A stretch of DNA of 25,741 nt from NCBI GenBank assembly GCA_964483805.1, contig CAZADH010000056.1:1-25741 (forward strand). Reading direction: 5' to 3'. Below, one piece after another: positions 15,365 through 22,786 of this stretch. A program made the position numbers and the translations under genes. How positions within the stretch are numbered: the first letter of the stretch is position 1; every line of letters starts with the position of its first letter. The stretch is from CAZADH01 sp964483805. Lineage in GTDB: Bacteria > Muiribacteriota > Ozemobacteria > Ozemobacterales > Ozemobacteraceae. The notes under the pieces were generated by a model that was not told the origin of the DNA, did not search any database, and saw only the letters and a program-made list of their open reading frames with translations.

Positions 15365-16870
15365 TTATTGCTCCTCGATGATGGTCGTTGGTGAGGCCGT
15401 GGCGGTGCCGCGGAGCGCGTCGAGCCAGCGGTCGAACAGGTTGCGCAACCGGTCGAAGAACGTGCGCAGCCACTGCGCCCAGGCCTTGATGAAGTTGCCC
15501 GGGTCGGGTTGGGTGACGGTCGGCGGCTGAACCGTCGCGGTGGCTGTCGGCGTCGCCGCTGTCGTGTCGACCTGGGTTCCCGTTCCACTGCCCGTGCTCG
15601 CTCCACTGTCGGTTCCGGTGGCGATGGCCGTTTCGCCGGTCGGATCGGCAACGCCGGTCTCGGTGTCGTCGTCATCGCCGTTGGCCGGGTCGGGATCATC
15701 TTCGGCACTGGTGTCAACGGCCGGTTCCGCGTCGGGGGTGGTGTCGGCGACATCGTCGTCGTCGCCGTCATCGGCCGGGTCGGGGTCGGCGGCCGGCTGC
15801 GGGGCGGCGATCTTCATGCCATGGCGGAAATGGCGGTCGAGTTTGCGGAGGAACCGCTTGTTCTTGGCATCGTAGGTGCGGACAACGACGGCTTTCGGCT
15901 GCAACTCGAGCGTGAGAAACCACGCGGTCTTGGCTTTGATGTTCGGCGTGCGCACGGTCGACACCCGCCCCACCTTTTTGTGCGACAGGTAGGACTTCGT
16001 GTTCGGTGTCGCATGCCGATGGCCGGCAACCCAGAGGAAAACCTGCGGGTTGTCGCGGAGAATGTCGGCGAACTCTTCGGCCGGCTGAACCGTGGCCTGG
16101 AACGGTGACAGGCCACCCCCGTCGGGTGCGGGCTTGTAACTGCCCATCAACGGGGCGTGCGCCAGGACGATGGTCGGCATTTTCGGGTGGGCTTCGAGGG
16201 TCTTGCGCAAGAATCGCAGCGCCTTCTTCGAATAGGTCACGATCGATTTGCCCTCGAGCGCGTCGACCGAGAGAAACACGAGCAGATAGCCATCGCGGAC
16301 CTTGGCGAAATGCAGCGCTTTGCCGTCGAAAGCCTTGCGCAAGCGCTCCAGTTTGGCGGCCTTGCTCGCCTTGGTGCCGCGTTGCTTGTCGCCATTGCTC
16401 TTGAGGGCGTCTGCATAGAGATAGTCATGATTGCCGGCGACCACCCACTTGGGCGCTTTCAGCTTTGCCAGGACCTCGACCACGAGATCGAACTGGGTTT
16501 GAGTGGCCCGGTCTTTGACGCTGTCGCCCAACACGGCGACGCCTTTGACGTCGCGCATGCCGTTGATCGCCTTCACCGCCAGCTTGCAGTTGTCGACGTT
16601 CTCTTTGCAGATGTGCATATCGGCCATGACGGCCAGGGTGAACGAGGGTGTGGCGGGCACGGGGCGCGGCGTGGGGGCGATGGCCAGAGCCGGGGCGGTG
16701 CCTGGATCGACGGTCGCGCCCATTGGCTTCCAGTCGGCGGCTGGCGTCTTGACCTCATGGTTGCCGAGGATGTCGGCCGGCGAGGCCGCAAAGGCGGGCA
16801 CGACCAACGAAACCAGGAACAGGCTCAGGCATGCCAACACGGCATGCGGGATGCGAAGGCGATGGGACAT
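15365..16870 (-). CDS. Exported calcineurin-like metallophosphoesterase with acidic linker
   Basis: The 501-aa product has a signal peptide at about 1-29 (cleavage near AFA-AS). The metallophosphoesterase ligands are in order: DMH at 84-86, GDS at 115-117, GNHD at 146-149, H238 (LAHAP) and GHRH at 283-286. The class hydrolyses phosphate mono- or diesters with two metal ions; the substrate is unknown. From about 357 to 457 the chain becomes an acidic Asp/Thr/Gly/Ser-rich low-complexity linker. A tail at about 460-487, with many Trp, Phe, Leu and Arg (IKAWAQWLRTFFDRLRNLF), looks like an amphipathic helix and could dock to a membrane. GGGAGG lies 8 bases before the ATG. It probably acts in the periplasm or outside the cell. 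Confidence 0.9.
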   Translation of the reverse strand: MSHRLRIPHAVLACLSLFLVSLVVPAFAASPADILGNHEVKTPAADWKPMGATVDPGTAPALAIAPTPRPVPATPSFTLAVMADMHICKENVDNCKLAVKAINGMRDVKGVAVLGDSVKDRATQTQFDLVVEVLAKLKAPKWVVAGNHDYLYADALKSNGDKQRGTKASKAAKLERLRKAFDGKALHFAKVRDGYLLVFLSVDALEGKSIVTYSKKALRFLRKTLEAHPKMPTIVLAHAPLMGSYKPAPDGGGLSPFQATVQPAEEFADILRDNPQVFLWVAGHRHATPNTKSYLSHKKVGRVSTVRTPNIKAKTAWFLTLELQPKAVVVRTYDAKNKRFLRKLDRHFRHGMKIAAPQPAADPDPADDGDDDDVADTTPDAEPAVDTSAEDDPDPANGDDDDTETGVADPTGETAIATGTDSGASTGSGTGTQVDTTAATPTATATVQPPTVTQPDPGNFIKAWAQWLRTFFDRLRNLFDRWLDALRGTATASPTTIIEEQ

Positions 16871-16938
16871 GAGGAATACCTCCCGTTGCTGCGAAATTTT
16901 GCCGCTGTGCAGTCACTGAAGCGTGACGATACCACCTC

Positions 16939-16944
16939 ATTATA
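16939..16944 (-). promoter_or_regulatory. -10 element for the metallophosphoesterase gene
   Basis: TATAAT reads on the minus strand about 69 bases before the ATG at 16870. I see no good -35 at 16-18 bases spacing. It lies downstream of a strong terminator of the preceding gene, which fits an independent transcription unit. Confidence 0.4.
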
Positions 16945-16996
16945 CCTTGTCGGGCTGCCGGAGTTTTGCACCCGGGCGCGGCGATGCCTCCCGCCG

Positions 16997-17042
16997 AAAA
17001 GCACACACCCCGGACGGTCGTGGCGTGACCGCCCGGGGTGTG
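16997..17042 (-). terminator. Intrinsic terminator after the PLD-like gene
   Basis: Arms 17004-17019 and 17027-17042 form a 16-position stem with one mismatch and a 7-base loop. On the minus strand the stem is followed by TGTGCTTTT. It starts about 30 bases after the stop of the phospholipase-D-like gene. Confidence 0.75.
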
Positions 17043-17070
17043 GCGTTGATCTGCCTTCTGGCAGACCCGC

Positions 17071-19389
17071 TCAGATCATGCGCTTGAGGAAGCCGAGCTT
17101 CGAGAGAATCAATATCATGTATTTACGCGTCTTGAAAGTCTGGTCGACCTGCTGGTCGGGGCCATAGACGCTCTCGACCGAACCGTCGGCATTGATCTTG
17201 ATCTCGAGCTTCTTGCTGACCGCGATGTCTTCCATGATGCGGTCGCGCAGATCCTTGGCGAATGCCGGACCATCGATCGCAGCGACCACCTCGGAGTTCA
17301 CTTCCTCGCTGATGTAGTCCATGTTGTAGGTGCCGACCATGGAGACCTTGGCGTCGAAGACAAACACCTTGGCGTGCAACTTCCGCTCGCCGACGAAGGT
17401 GTGGATCTCCATCGTCGGGAACTCCTTGAGGTAGTTCTTCCACTCGGCGTAGAACATCGCCTGGGTGGCCGTGCTGTCGCTCGAAATCGGGCTGTTGGTG
17501 TGAACGATGATCTTGACGCCGCGGGCCGAAGCGCGCTTGAGGGCAGCCATGGCGCGATCAGTCAATACAACGTATGGATTCTGGATGATGATCTCTTTCT
17601 TGCAGGCGTCCATGTAACGCACCATCTCGGCGGTGATGTCGTTGCGGAAGCCGACCAGTGCGTGCTTGTCGATGATCTTGACGTCGGTGTCGTGCGAGTC
17701 GACGAAGGGCGAGTATTTCTCGTAGCCGGCCAGGTGCGGGTATTTCTCGAGTTCCTCGTTGAATTTGGTCAGGGCTTTGTGGAACCGCTTGTCGACCTTG
17801 GCGTTCGGGGCTACCGCAAAGAGACGGCCCTGGCGGATGAAGGTGTCCATGGCCTGCACTGCCGCGCCGAGTTCGGCATCCATCGGGTCGAACTTCTCGA
17901 TGATCTTGCCGACTTCCCAGTTGCGCAGATTGGCGAATTCCTCGTCGAAGGCGAGCTTGATGCCGGCGCCGATGCCCTTGCCTTTGAGCAATACATCGCA
18001 ATCACGGTACACTGTGGGTTCATCGCGGTGATCGACGAAGTAGTGCGCGGCGATGTTGCGGCCGCCGACAATCAGGTATTCGCCGTCGACCAACATGATC
18101 TTGTCGTGGTTCGAAGCCATCACCTGGCGGATGTTGCCGAAAATTCCCATCAGGCTGCCAGCCACCGGATTGAAGGTGCGGATCTCGACGTTGGGATAAT
18201 TGCACAGTTCGCGGCAGAAGCGCTGGCTGAGCAAGCGGCGGGTCAGGGTCTTGGTACCGCGGGCATCCAGCATGACCCGGATCTTCACGCCTTGCTTGGC
18301 CTTCTCGAGCAGGACGCCGAGCATCGACATGCCGAAGATGTCTTCTTCGACAATGAAATACTGAATGTCGATGCTGGACTTGGCGTTCTTCATCACCCAC
18401 CAGCGGGCGTACCACGATTCGACGTTGTCGGTAATGAGGCGGACGCGGGTCATGCTGTCGCCGGTGCCGATGCCTTCGAACTCATTGAAGATTTGTTCCG
18501 GGCTGCCAACGAAACGGGCGGCAACCTCTTCGTAGGCCAGTGTGACGCGCTGGACTTCGCTGAACTTGTAGCTGTGTTTGATGGTCCCGACGGCGTAATC
18601 GGCGTAGCGGAACAGCTTGACCGGGAACGCCCACCAACTCGTTTGCTGGGCCTTCTTCTCGGTGGCCTGGATCTTCTCGTAGTCGGCCTTAAGCGCCGCG
18701 TTGGCTTGGGCCAGATTGCCCTGTGCCTGCAGGTAGCGAATGCGCAACATGGCCAACCCGGCGAGTTTGCCGGCGCTCGGGTCGCTGCTCAACTGCTGCA
18801 GGATGCGGGCGGCGGTCGTGCGGTCGCCCTTGAGCTTCTCGTAGGCGACGGCCAGTTCGTACTTCGCGCGGGCAACTTCACGCCCACCCTGATGATTCTT
18901 GATGTAATTCTCGAGTTTGGCGATCAGGGCATTGGCGTTCTTCTTGGCGTCTTTGCCGTTGAGGGCGTTGACGATCTGCTGCAGTTCCGAGGTGGTGGCG
19001 GCTGTCTGCAGGATGGCGGCCGTGCTGTTGGCGTTGTTGCCACTGGCGGCCACTGCGGCATCGAGCGCGGTCGGAACCACGCTGGCCGCGGCACCGCTGT
19101 CGGTCGACGCACCGGTGCCGGTCTGCGTTGTCGGCAGTTGGCCGAGGTTGTAGGCGTTTTCATACGCCTGTTGGGCGGCGCGATACTCATTCAGCGCGGC
19201 TTGCACCTGAGCATCGGGCAAGTGCTGCCGGACCGCGTCTTGATACTTCTGATACGCCGTCAAGTAAGCGCTGTACGGATCGGCATCGGCGGCAAACGTC
19301 GCCGGTACCCACGCCACCACGAGCGCCAGCACCAGGAACAGCGCGCGCAGTGAGCGAAGTCGACCAGAATTGGCTTGATGGCTGATCAT
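17071..19389 (-). CDS. Exported phospholipase-D-family (HKD) protein
   Basis: The 772-aa product has a signal peptide at about 1-33 (LFLVLALVVAWVPATFA). An N-terminal helical region of some 250 residues is rich in Ala and Gln and includes TPR-like helices (YELAVAYEKLKGDRTTAARILQQL). The catalytic part has two HKD motifs. The first is HDKIMLVD near residue 427, followed by VGGRN; the second is HAKVFVFD near 670, followed by VGTYNMD. This pair forms one active site in cardiolipin synthases, phospholipase D and some nucleases. The signal peptide places it in the periplasm or outside the cell, so a lipid substrate is more likely than DNA, but this is inference. I chose the ATG at 19389 because GGAGGG lies 7 bases upstream and the signal peptide follows. 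aroE ends 46 bases upstream. Confidence 0.92.
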   Translation of the reverse strand: MISHQANSGRLRSLRALFLVLALVVAWVPATFAADADPYSAYLTAYQKYQDAVRQHLPDAQVQAALNEYRAAQQAYENAYNLGQLPTTQTGTGASTDSGAAASVVPTALDAAVAASGNNANSTAAILQTAATTSELQQIVNALNGKDAKKNANALIAKLENYIKNHQGGREVARAKYELAVAYEKLKGDRTTAARILQQLSSDPSAGKLAGLAMLRIRYLQAQGNLAQANAALKADYEKIQATEKKAQQTSWWAFPVKLFRYADYAVGTIKHSYKFSEVQRVTLAYEEVAARFVGSPEQIFNEFEGIGTGDSMTRVRLITDNVESWYARWWVMKNAKSSIDIQYFIVEEDIFGMSMLGVLLEKAKQGVKIRVMLDARGTKTLTRRLLSQRFCRELCNYPNVEIRTFNPVAGSLMGIFGNIRQVMASNHDKIMLVDGEYLIVGGRNIAAHYFVDHRDEPTVYRDCDVLLKGKGIGAGIKLAFDEEFANLRNWEVGKIIEKFDPMDAELGAAVQAMDTFIRQGRLFAVAPNAKVDKRFHKALTKFNEELEKYPHLAGYEKYSPFVDSHDTDVKIIDKHALVGFRNDITAEMVRYMDACKKEIIIQNPYVVLTDRAMAALKRASARGVKIIVHTNSPISSDSTATQAMFYAEWKNYLKEFPTMEIHTFVGERKLHAKVFVFDAKVSMVGTYNMDYISEEVNSEVVAAIDGPAFAKDLRDRIMEDIAVSKKLEIKINADGSVESVYGPDQQVDQTFKTRKYMILILSKLGFLKRMI

Positions 19390-19435
19390 ATTGATCCCTC
19401 CTGCCCCGGAGATGATGGCATTGAATAGTTCAATT

Positions 19436-20278
19436 TTATCGAATCGGTCGCGGGGGGCGCAAGGCGCGTCGCATGATGTCACGGGGTGGGACCATCCCGG
19501 TGAAGAGGGTGAACCCGGCGAGCCCCTGTTCGAGCAGGGCGGCCCGGCCGTCGACGACGCGTGCTCCCTGGGCTTTGGCGTCGTTTTGAAGCGGGGAAGC
19601 GGCTGGGTAGTTCAGGTCAAGATAACACTGGCCGCGGGCGAGGGTACCCCGCGTCCAGGGGACCGCATCGGCGGGCGTCCAGCCCAGCGGCGTCGCATTG
19701 ATGACCAGGTGGCTGCGGCCAACGACGGTGTCGATACCTGGCCACTTCTCGATGACAAGGGTGGTGCTCGTGTCGATGGCCCGGTGGAGTGTCGATTCGG
19801 GATCGTGGCGTCGCGCGACCCAGTACACTGTGCTGGGGCGGCGATGCGACCGGGTGGCCAGGGCGATGATCGCCGCGCGGGCTGCGCCTCCGCTGCCCAG
19901 GACCGTCGCGCTGAAACCGTCGGGAAGGCGGAGCCGATCGACGACGGCGGCGATGCCGGTGATGTCGGTGTTGTACCCCGTCCACCGATCGTCGGTGCCA
20001 CGAATCACGGTATTGACCGCACCGGCCAGTGCGGCGTCGGCCGTTACCGACGCCAGCAGCGGCAAAATCGTGCGCTTGTGTGGCATGGTGACATTGAAAC
20101 CGACGGCACCGAGTGCGTGCAATCCGGCGACGGCCTCACCCAGGTGGGTTGCGACAACACGCATGGCCACATAGGGCCACGGGTGCCCGGTCGCTCGCAG
20201 TGCGGCACCCATGAACCGGGGACTGGCCGAATGCGCCACTGGGTCGCCGATCAAGGCGATGAAACCGTCGCGTATCAT
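19436..20278 (-). CDS. aroE: Shikimate 5-dehydrogenase AroE
   Basis: AroE reduces 3-dehydroshikimate to shikimate with NADPH in aromatic amino acid synthesis. The 280-aa product has GDPVAHSASP at 11-20 (shikimate-binding Ser residues), NVTMPHK at 62-68 with the catalytic Lys68, YNTD at 102-105 with the catalytic Asp105, the nucleotide loop GSGGAARA at 128-135, INATPLGW, and a C-terminal EQG segment. All key residues are present. The ATG at 20278 fits the family start; a TTG 7 codons earlier is possible. No Shine-Dalgarno sequence is visible before either. A strong hairpin terminator ends only 24 bases upstream, so expression must come from read-through or an unseen promoter. Confidence 0.94.
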   Translation of the reverse strand: MIRDGFIALIGDPVAHSASPRFMGAALRATGHPWPYVAMRVVATHLGEAVAGLHALGAVGFNVTMPHKRTILPLLASVTADAALAGAVNTVIRGTDDRWTGYNTDITGIAAVVDRLRLPDGFSATVLGSGGAARAAIIALATRSHRRPSTVYWVARRHDPESTLHRAIDTSTTLVIEKWPGIDTVVGRSHLVINATPLGWTPADAVPWTRGTLARGQCYLDLNYPAASPLQNDAKAQGARVVDGRAALLEQGLAGFTLFTGMVPPRDIMRRALRPPRPIR

Positions 20279-20290
20279 TTTGTGTTCGAG

Positions 20291-20327
20291 ACAAAACAAC
20301 GAGCGGTGAAGGACTGTCCTTCACCGC
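20291..20327 (-). terminator. Intrinsic terminator between the STAS gene and aroE
   Basis: A perfect inverted repeat, 20303-20314 and 20316-20327, has 12-bp arms around a single central base (effective loop of 3-5 bases). On the minus strand it is followed by TCGTTGTTTTG. It ends the STAS transcript, or works as an attenuator in front of aroE, whose ATG is 24 bases further on. Confidence 0.75.
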
Positions 20328-20351
20328 CCTGTTGGCAAAACCTGGGGCACT

Positions 20352-20369
20352 CGCCCGCCAGTGCGGGCG
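20352..20369 (-). other. Short GC hairpin after the STAS gene
   Basis: CGCCCGC (20352-20358) and GCGGGCG (20363-20369) form a perfect 7-bp stem with a 4-base loop, 12 bases after the STAS stop. There is no U-run directly after it. It may protect the 3' end together with the stronger terminator about 25 bases further downstream. Confidence 0.4.
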
Positions 20370-20381
20370 CGCGCCGAAAAA

Positions 20382-20729
20382 TCAACCGGCGAAACTCTTG
20401 ACCGCTTCTTCTTCGGAATCGAAGATCTCGAAGACCTTGGTCAAACGGGTCAACTCGAACAGCTCCTGCACGGCCGGCGACAGCTTGATGAGCTTGAGGT
20501 CGCCTTTGCCCTTCTTGACCTTCTTGAGGGTGGCCGCAACCACACCCAGGCCCATGCTGTTGAGGTAGTTGACCTCGGCGAAGTCCATGACGAGGCGCAT
20601 CTTGCCTTCGTTGACGAGCTGATCAATGCGCTCTTTGAACTGGTTTACGGTTTCGGTGCCGATTTCACCCTTGAGTACCACCAACGTAATGTCATCGGCC
20701 TTCGGGCGGATATCGATCTTGAGGTCCAT
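20382..20729 (-). CDS. STAS-domain protein, anti-sigma factor antagonist type
   Basis: This 115-aa single-domain protein resembles SpoIIAA/RsbV-type anti-sigma antagonists: an N-terminal strand, LKGEIGTETVNQFKERIDQLV, then VMDFAEVNYLNSMGLGVV, where Ser58 stands at the usual phosphorylation site, and a helix ending in FDSEEEAV. In this family the unphosphorylated form releases a sigma factor or other partner from an anti-sigma kinase. No kinase, phosphatase or sigma gene is seen nearby, so the partner is elsewhere. GGGAGAAG precedes the ATG, and a promoter and two 3' hairpins make it an independent single-gene unit. Confidence 0.9.
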   Translation of the reverse strand: MDLKIDIRPKADDITLVVLKGEIGTETVNQFKERIDQLVNEGKMRLVMDFAEVNYLNSMGLGVVAATLKKVKKGKGDLKLIKLSPAVQELFELTRLTKVFEIFDSEEEAVKSFAG

Positions 20730-20774
20730 CTTGTTTCTTCTCCCTCACTGGAAGTCACACAAGCGAATGAGCGT

Positions 20775-20803
20775 AGTATACAGACAACGGTTCGTGCACG
20801 CAA
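20775..20803 (-). promoter_or_regulatory. Promoter of the STAS gene
   Basis: On the minus strand TTGCGT (20803-20798) and TATACT (20780-20775) are 17 bases apart. The predicted start is near 20768, giving a leader of about 40 bases. The -35 abuts the hairpin that ends the preceding gene. Confidence 0.55.
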
Positions 20804-20835
20804 GCGGCGCGTGCGTTTTTATTCGCACGCGCCGC
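20804..20835 (-). terminator. Hairpin after the PorV-like gene
   Basis: A perfect 12-bp stem (20804-20815 and 20824-20835) has an 8-base AT loop, about 70 bases after the PorV-like stop. The minus strand lacks a U-run after it, so it may be a weak or factor-dependent terminator. It separates the surface-protein cluster from the STAS unit. Confidence 0.5.
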
Positions 20836-20905
20836 CCGTCAATGATTGCGGATTGCTTGTTCAGCGGTTTACCGGCCGGTCCTGGCCCTGCCGGCTGCCG
20901 CTCGT

Positions 20906-21862
20906 TCAGAACTGTTTCAGCGCCGAGAGGCGATGGGCGACGCCCAGGGTCTCGTCGACGTACGAGTAGTCGAAGCGCCAGCCCTCGGCTTTGAAGCTCG
21001 CACCCAGGGTCAGGTCACCCTCGTGGGTTCCCAGGCGCAGGGCCGCAAACTCCTTCAACCAGTATTCGGCGCCGGCATTGAACTTGGCGTTGAGGTTCTC
21101 GACCTTGTTGATGTCGGCCGCGAAGGTGAGGTCCTTCTTCGGTTTGTAGGCGACGCCCACGGTCGTGGTCACCGGCACGCGGTCGGAGTGGCCGGAGTCC
21201 GTGTCCCACTTCAGTTCTTCGCCCAGATCGCGCAACGAGAGGCCCAGCATGGCTTTGTCGGACGCCTGATACATGAAGCCCAGGTCGAGGCCATAGCTGT
21301 CGGCCTTGTTGGTGAACAACGACTGCCGCAACATCTTGAGGTTGGCGCCGCCGAGCCACCGGGTCCCGAACTTGCGCGCATAGCTGCCGAAGGTCGAGGT
21401 TTCGGTGTCGTCGAAGTAGCTGAAGATGCGCACGTTGTTGCCGCGCACCCAGGTACCGTCGATCTCGGTGGCCGGTTCGCCAGGCTGGTTCGTCGATTCA
21501 CGTGTCTCGGGAATGCCGTCGATGCCGAAACGCACGTGCGACAGGGCGACGACTGCGCCGTTCTTGTCCTTCTTCAGCGGATGGGCGTAACTGAAGAAAT
21601 TGTATTTACGATCGAGAGTCAGGTTGGCGTGCATAAATGACGCCTCCGGTTTGGCCAGGCGCGCCAGACCGGCGGGATTCCAGAATGCCGCGGTGCCGTC
21701 GTCGGCGACGGCGACGAAGGCGCTGCCCATGCCCAATGCACGGGCGCCCACACCCATCTTGAGATAGGCGCCCGCCTGACCGGCGCTCGAGGCCATGGCC
21801 GGCCCGGCGGTGGCGACGGCGAGTACCAACATCAAGACCATGCTGCGAAGGATCGGTTTCAT
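20906..21862 (-). CDS. PorV/PorQ (UPF0164) family outer-membrane protein
   Basis: The 318-aa product has a signal peptide (cleavage near AMA-SS at 24). It then has the family hallmark GARALGMGSAFVAVADDGTAAFWNPAGLARL, followed by alternating strands expected of an outer-membrane beta barrel of the FadL-like superfamily, ending in LSALKQF with a C-terminal Phe. In Bacteroidota, PorV shuttles type IX secretion substrates; in other phyla the family is widespread and its role is unclear. It follows the giant Ig-fold protein and the lipoprotein on the same strand. The ATG at 21862 has GGGGG 6-10 bases upstream. The name PorV is by resemblance, not proof of a type IX system. Confidence 0.87.
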   Translation of the reverse strand: MKPILRSMVLMLVLAVATAGPAMASSAGQAGAYLKMGVGARALGMGSAFVAVADDGTAAFWNPAGLARLAKPEASFMHANLTLDRKYNFFSYAHPLKKDKNGAVVALSHVRFGIDGIPETRESTNQPGEPATEIDGTWVRGNNVRIFSYFDDTETSTFGSYARKFGTRWLGGANLKMLRQSLFTNKADSYGLDLGFMYQASDKAMLGLSLRDLGEELKWDTDSGHSDRVPVTTTVGVAYKPKKDLTFAADINKVENLNAKFNAGAEYWLKEFAALRLGTHEGDLTLGASFKAEGWRFDYSYVDETLGVAHRLSALKQF

Positions 21863-22025
21863 GCGTTTCCCCCTTATCGAGGTAGAAGAGTCCGTATCTT
21901 CTCTTTCGACCGGATTGCGAAGAATCCTTAGCCTTACCCGTGATTTAGTTGATCGATTGCGGAACTCGTGTGCTGGTGCGGAAGGCGGCGGTAGGGTTGC
22001 CATGCCGCCGCGGTGGTCCTGGTCA

Positions 22026-22721
22026 TCAGATGCCGGACAATCCAAGCGACCGCAACGTTTGATAGATCTGGGCAACGCTGCTGTCGGTGGCCGGGTCTTC
22101 GGTGCGGGCGACGGTGATCTGGTTGCGGGCCTTGGCGTCGTCGCCCGGTGAAGCGCGCCAGAAGTAGGCGAAGGCCAACAGGGCATGCGCTTCGGCATTG
22201 CTCACCCCGATCGGATGGGTCGAGGTGAAGCGCGTCGCCGTGTTGCCCAGGTTGACCTGCTCGAGCAACTGGATCGCCTGCAAGAAACCGGACCGTTGCC
22301 CGCGTTGGATCATGGCGGCGGCCAGGCCGACGCGGGCCTCGTCGAGCAGGCTCGAGGCCTGCGAAAATGCGCTGATCGCCGATTCGGCGCCCGACGATTT
22401 GGTCTGGGCCCAGCCCAGGCCGTTGTAGGCCTCGGCCTTCTGCCGGTCGGTGATGTTGGCGGTGCCGAGCACCTGATTGAACTTGGCGATGGCGCTCGAA
22501 TGCGCACCATATTTGAAGTCGTCCCAGGCCGACAGGGTCAACGCCTCGGGGTCGGTTTCGCCGCTTACGCCGGTGCCGGTGCTCGAACCGGTGCCGGTGC
22601 CGCCGGTGGGCAGCTCGCCCGGCAGGGTGTAGCGACCCGTGCCGCCGCCGCCGCCGCCACAGCCCGCGAAGACCAACAACATGCACGCTACCGTCACCAT
22701 CATCAATACGCGGTATTTCAT
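22026..22721 (-). CDS. Lipoprotein with TPR-like helices
   Basis: The 231-aa product has a lipoprotein signal: a hydrophobic stretch MMVTVACMLLVFAG and a candidate lipid-anchored Cys21, followed by a run of Gly and a Gly/Thr/Ser-rich linker to about 50. The rest is helical with TPR-like pairs (AEAYNGLGWAQTKSSGAESAISAFSQASSL and EAHALLAFAYFWRASPGDDAKARNQI). I cannot name a family. GAGGAACG precedes the ATG. It lies between the giant surface protein (55 bases upstream) and the PorV-like gene (163 bases downstream), which suggests a shared role in the cell envelope. Confidence 0.87.
   Translation of the reverse strand: MKYRVLMMVTVACMLLVFAGCGGGGGGTGRYTLPGELPTGGTGTGSSTGTGVSGETDPEALTLSAWDDFKYGAHSSAIAKFNQVLGTANITDRQKAEAYNGLGWAQTKSSGAESAISAFSQASSLLDEARVGLAAAMIQRGQRSGFLQAIQLLEQVNLGNTATRFTSTHPIGVSNAEAHALLAFAYFWRASPGDDAKARNQITVARTEDPATDSSVAQIYQTLRSLGLSGI
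22641..22658. repeat. (GCC)6 trinucleotide tract in the lipoprotein gene
   Basis: Six GCC units encode the Gly run directly after the lipidated Cys. Changes in copy number would stay in frame and only alter linker length. Confidence 0.7.
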
Positions 22722-22754
22722 GTTCGTTCCTCGATCGTCGTTGCGATCTGGTCG

Positions 22755-22786
22755 GTTGCGCCGTGATCCTGGCGGATCAGCGCAAC
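22755..22786 (-). other. Hairpin over the stop codon of the giant surface protein
   Basis: GTTGCGC (22755-22761) pairs with GCGCAAC (22780-22786), and TGATCC (22764-22769) with GGATCA (22774-22779), giving 13 base pairs with a 2-base bulge and a 4-base loop. No U-run follows on the minus strand. It may reduce read-through to the lipoprotein gene or protect the upstream message. Confidence 0.45.

Noticed and set aside
17374..19353. 659-codon plus-strand open frame opposite the PLD-like gene
   Set aside because: Antisense shadow. The minus strand has a signal peptide, a strong SD and two HKD motifs.
21934..22025. 30-codon frame starting at the lipoprotein stop (TGATG)
   Set aside because: Short, no SD, low-complexity product; likely chance.
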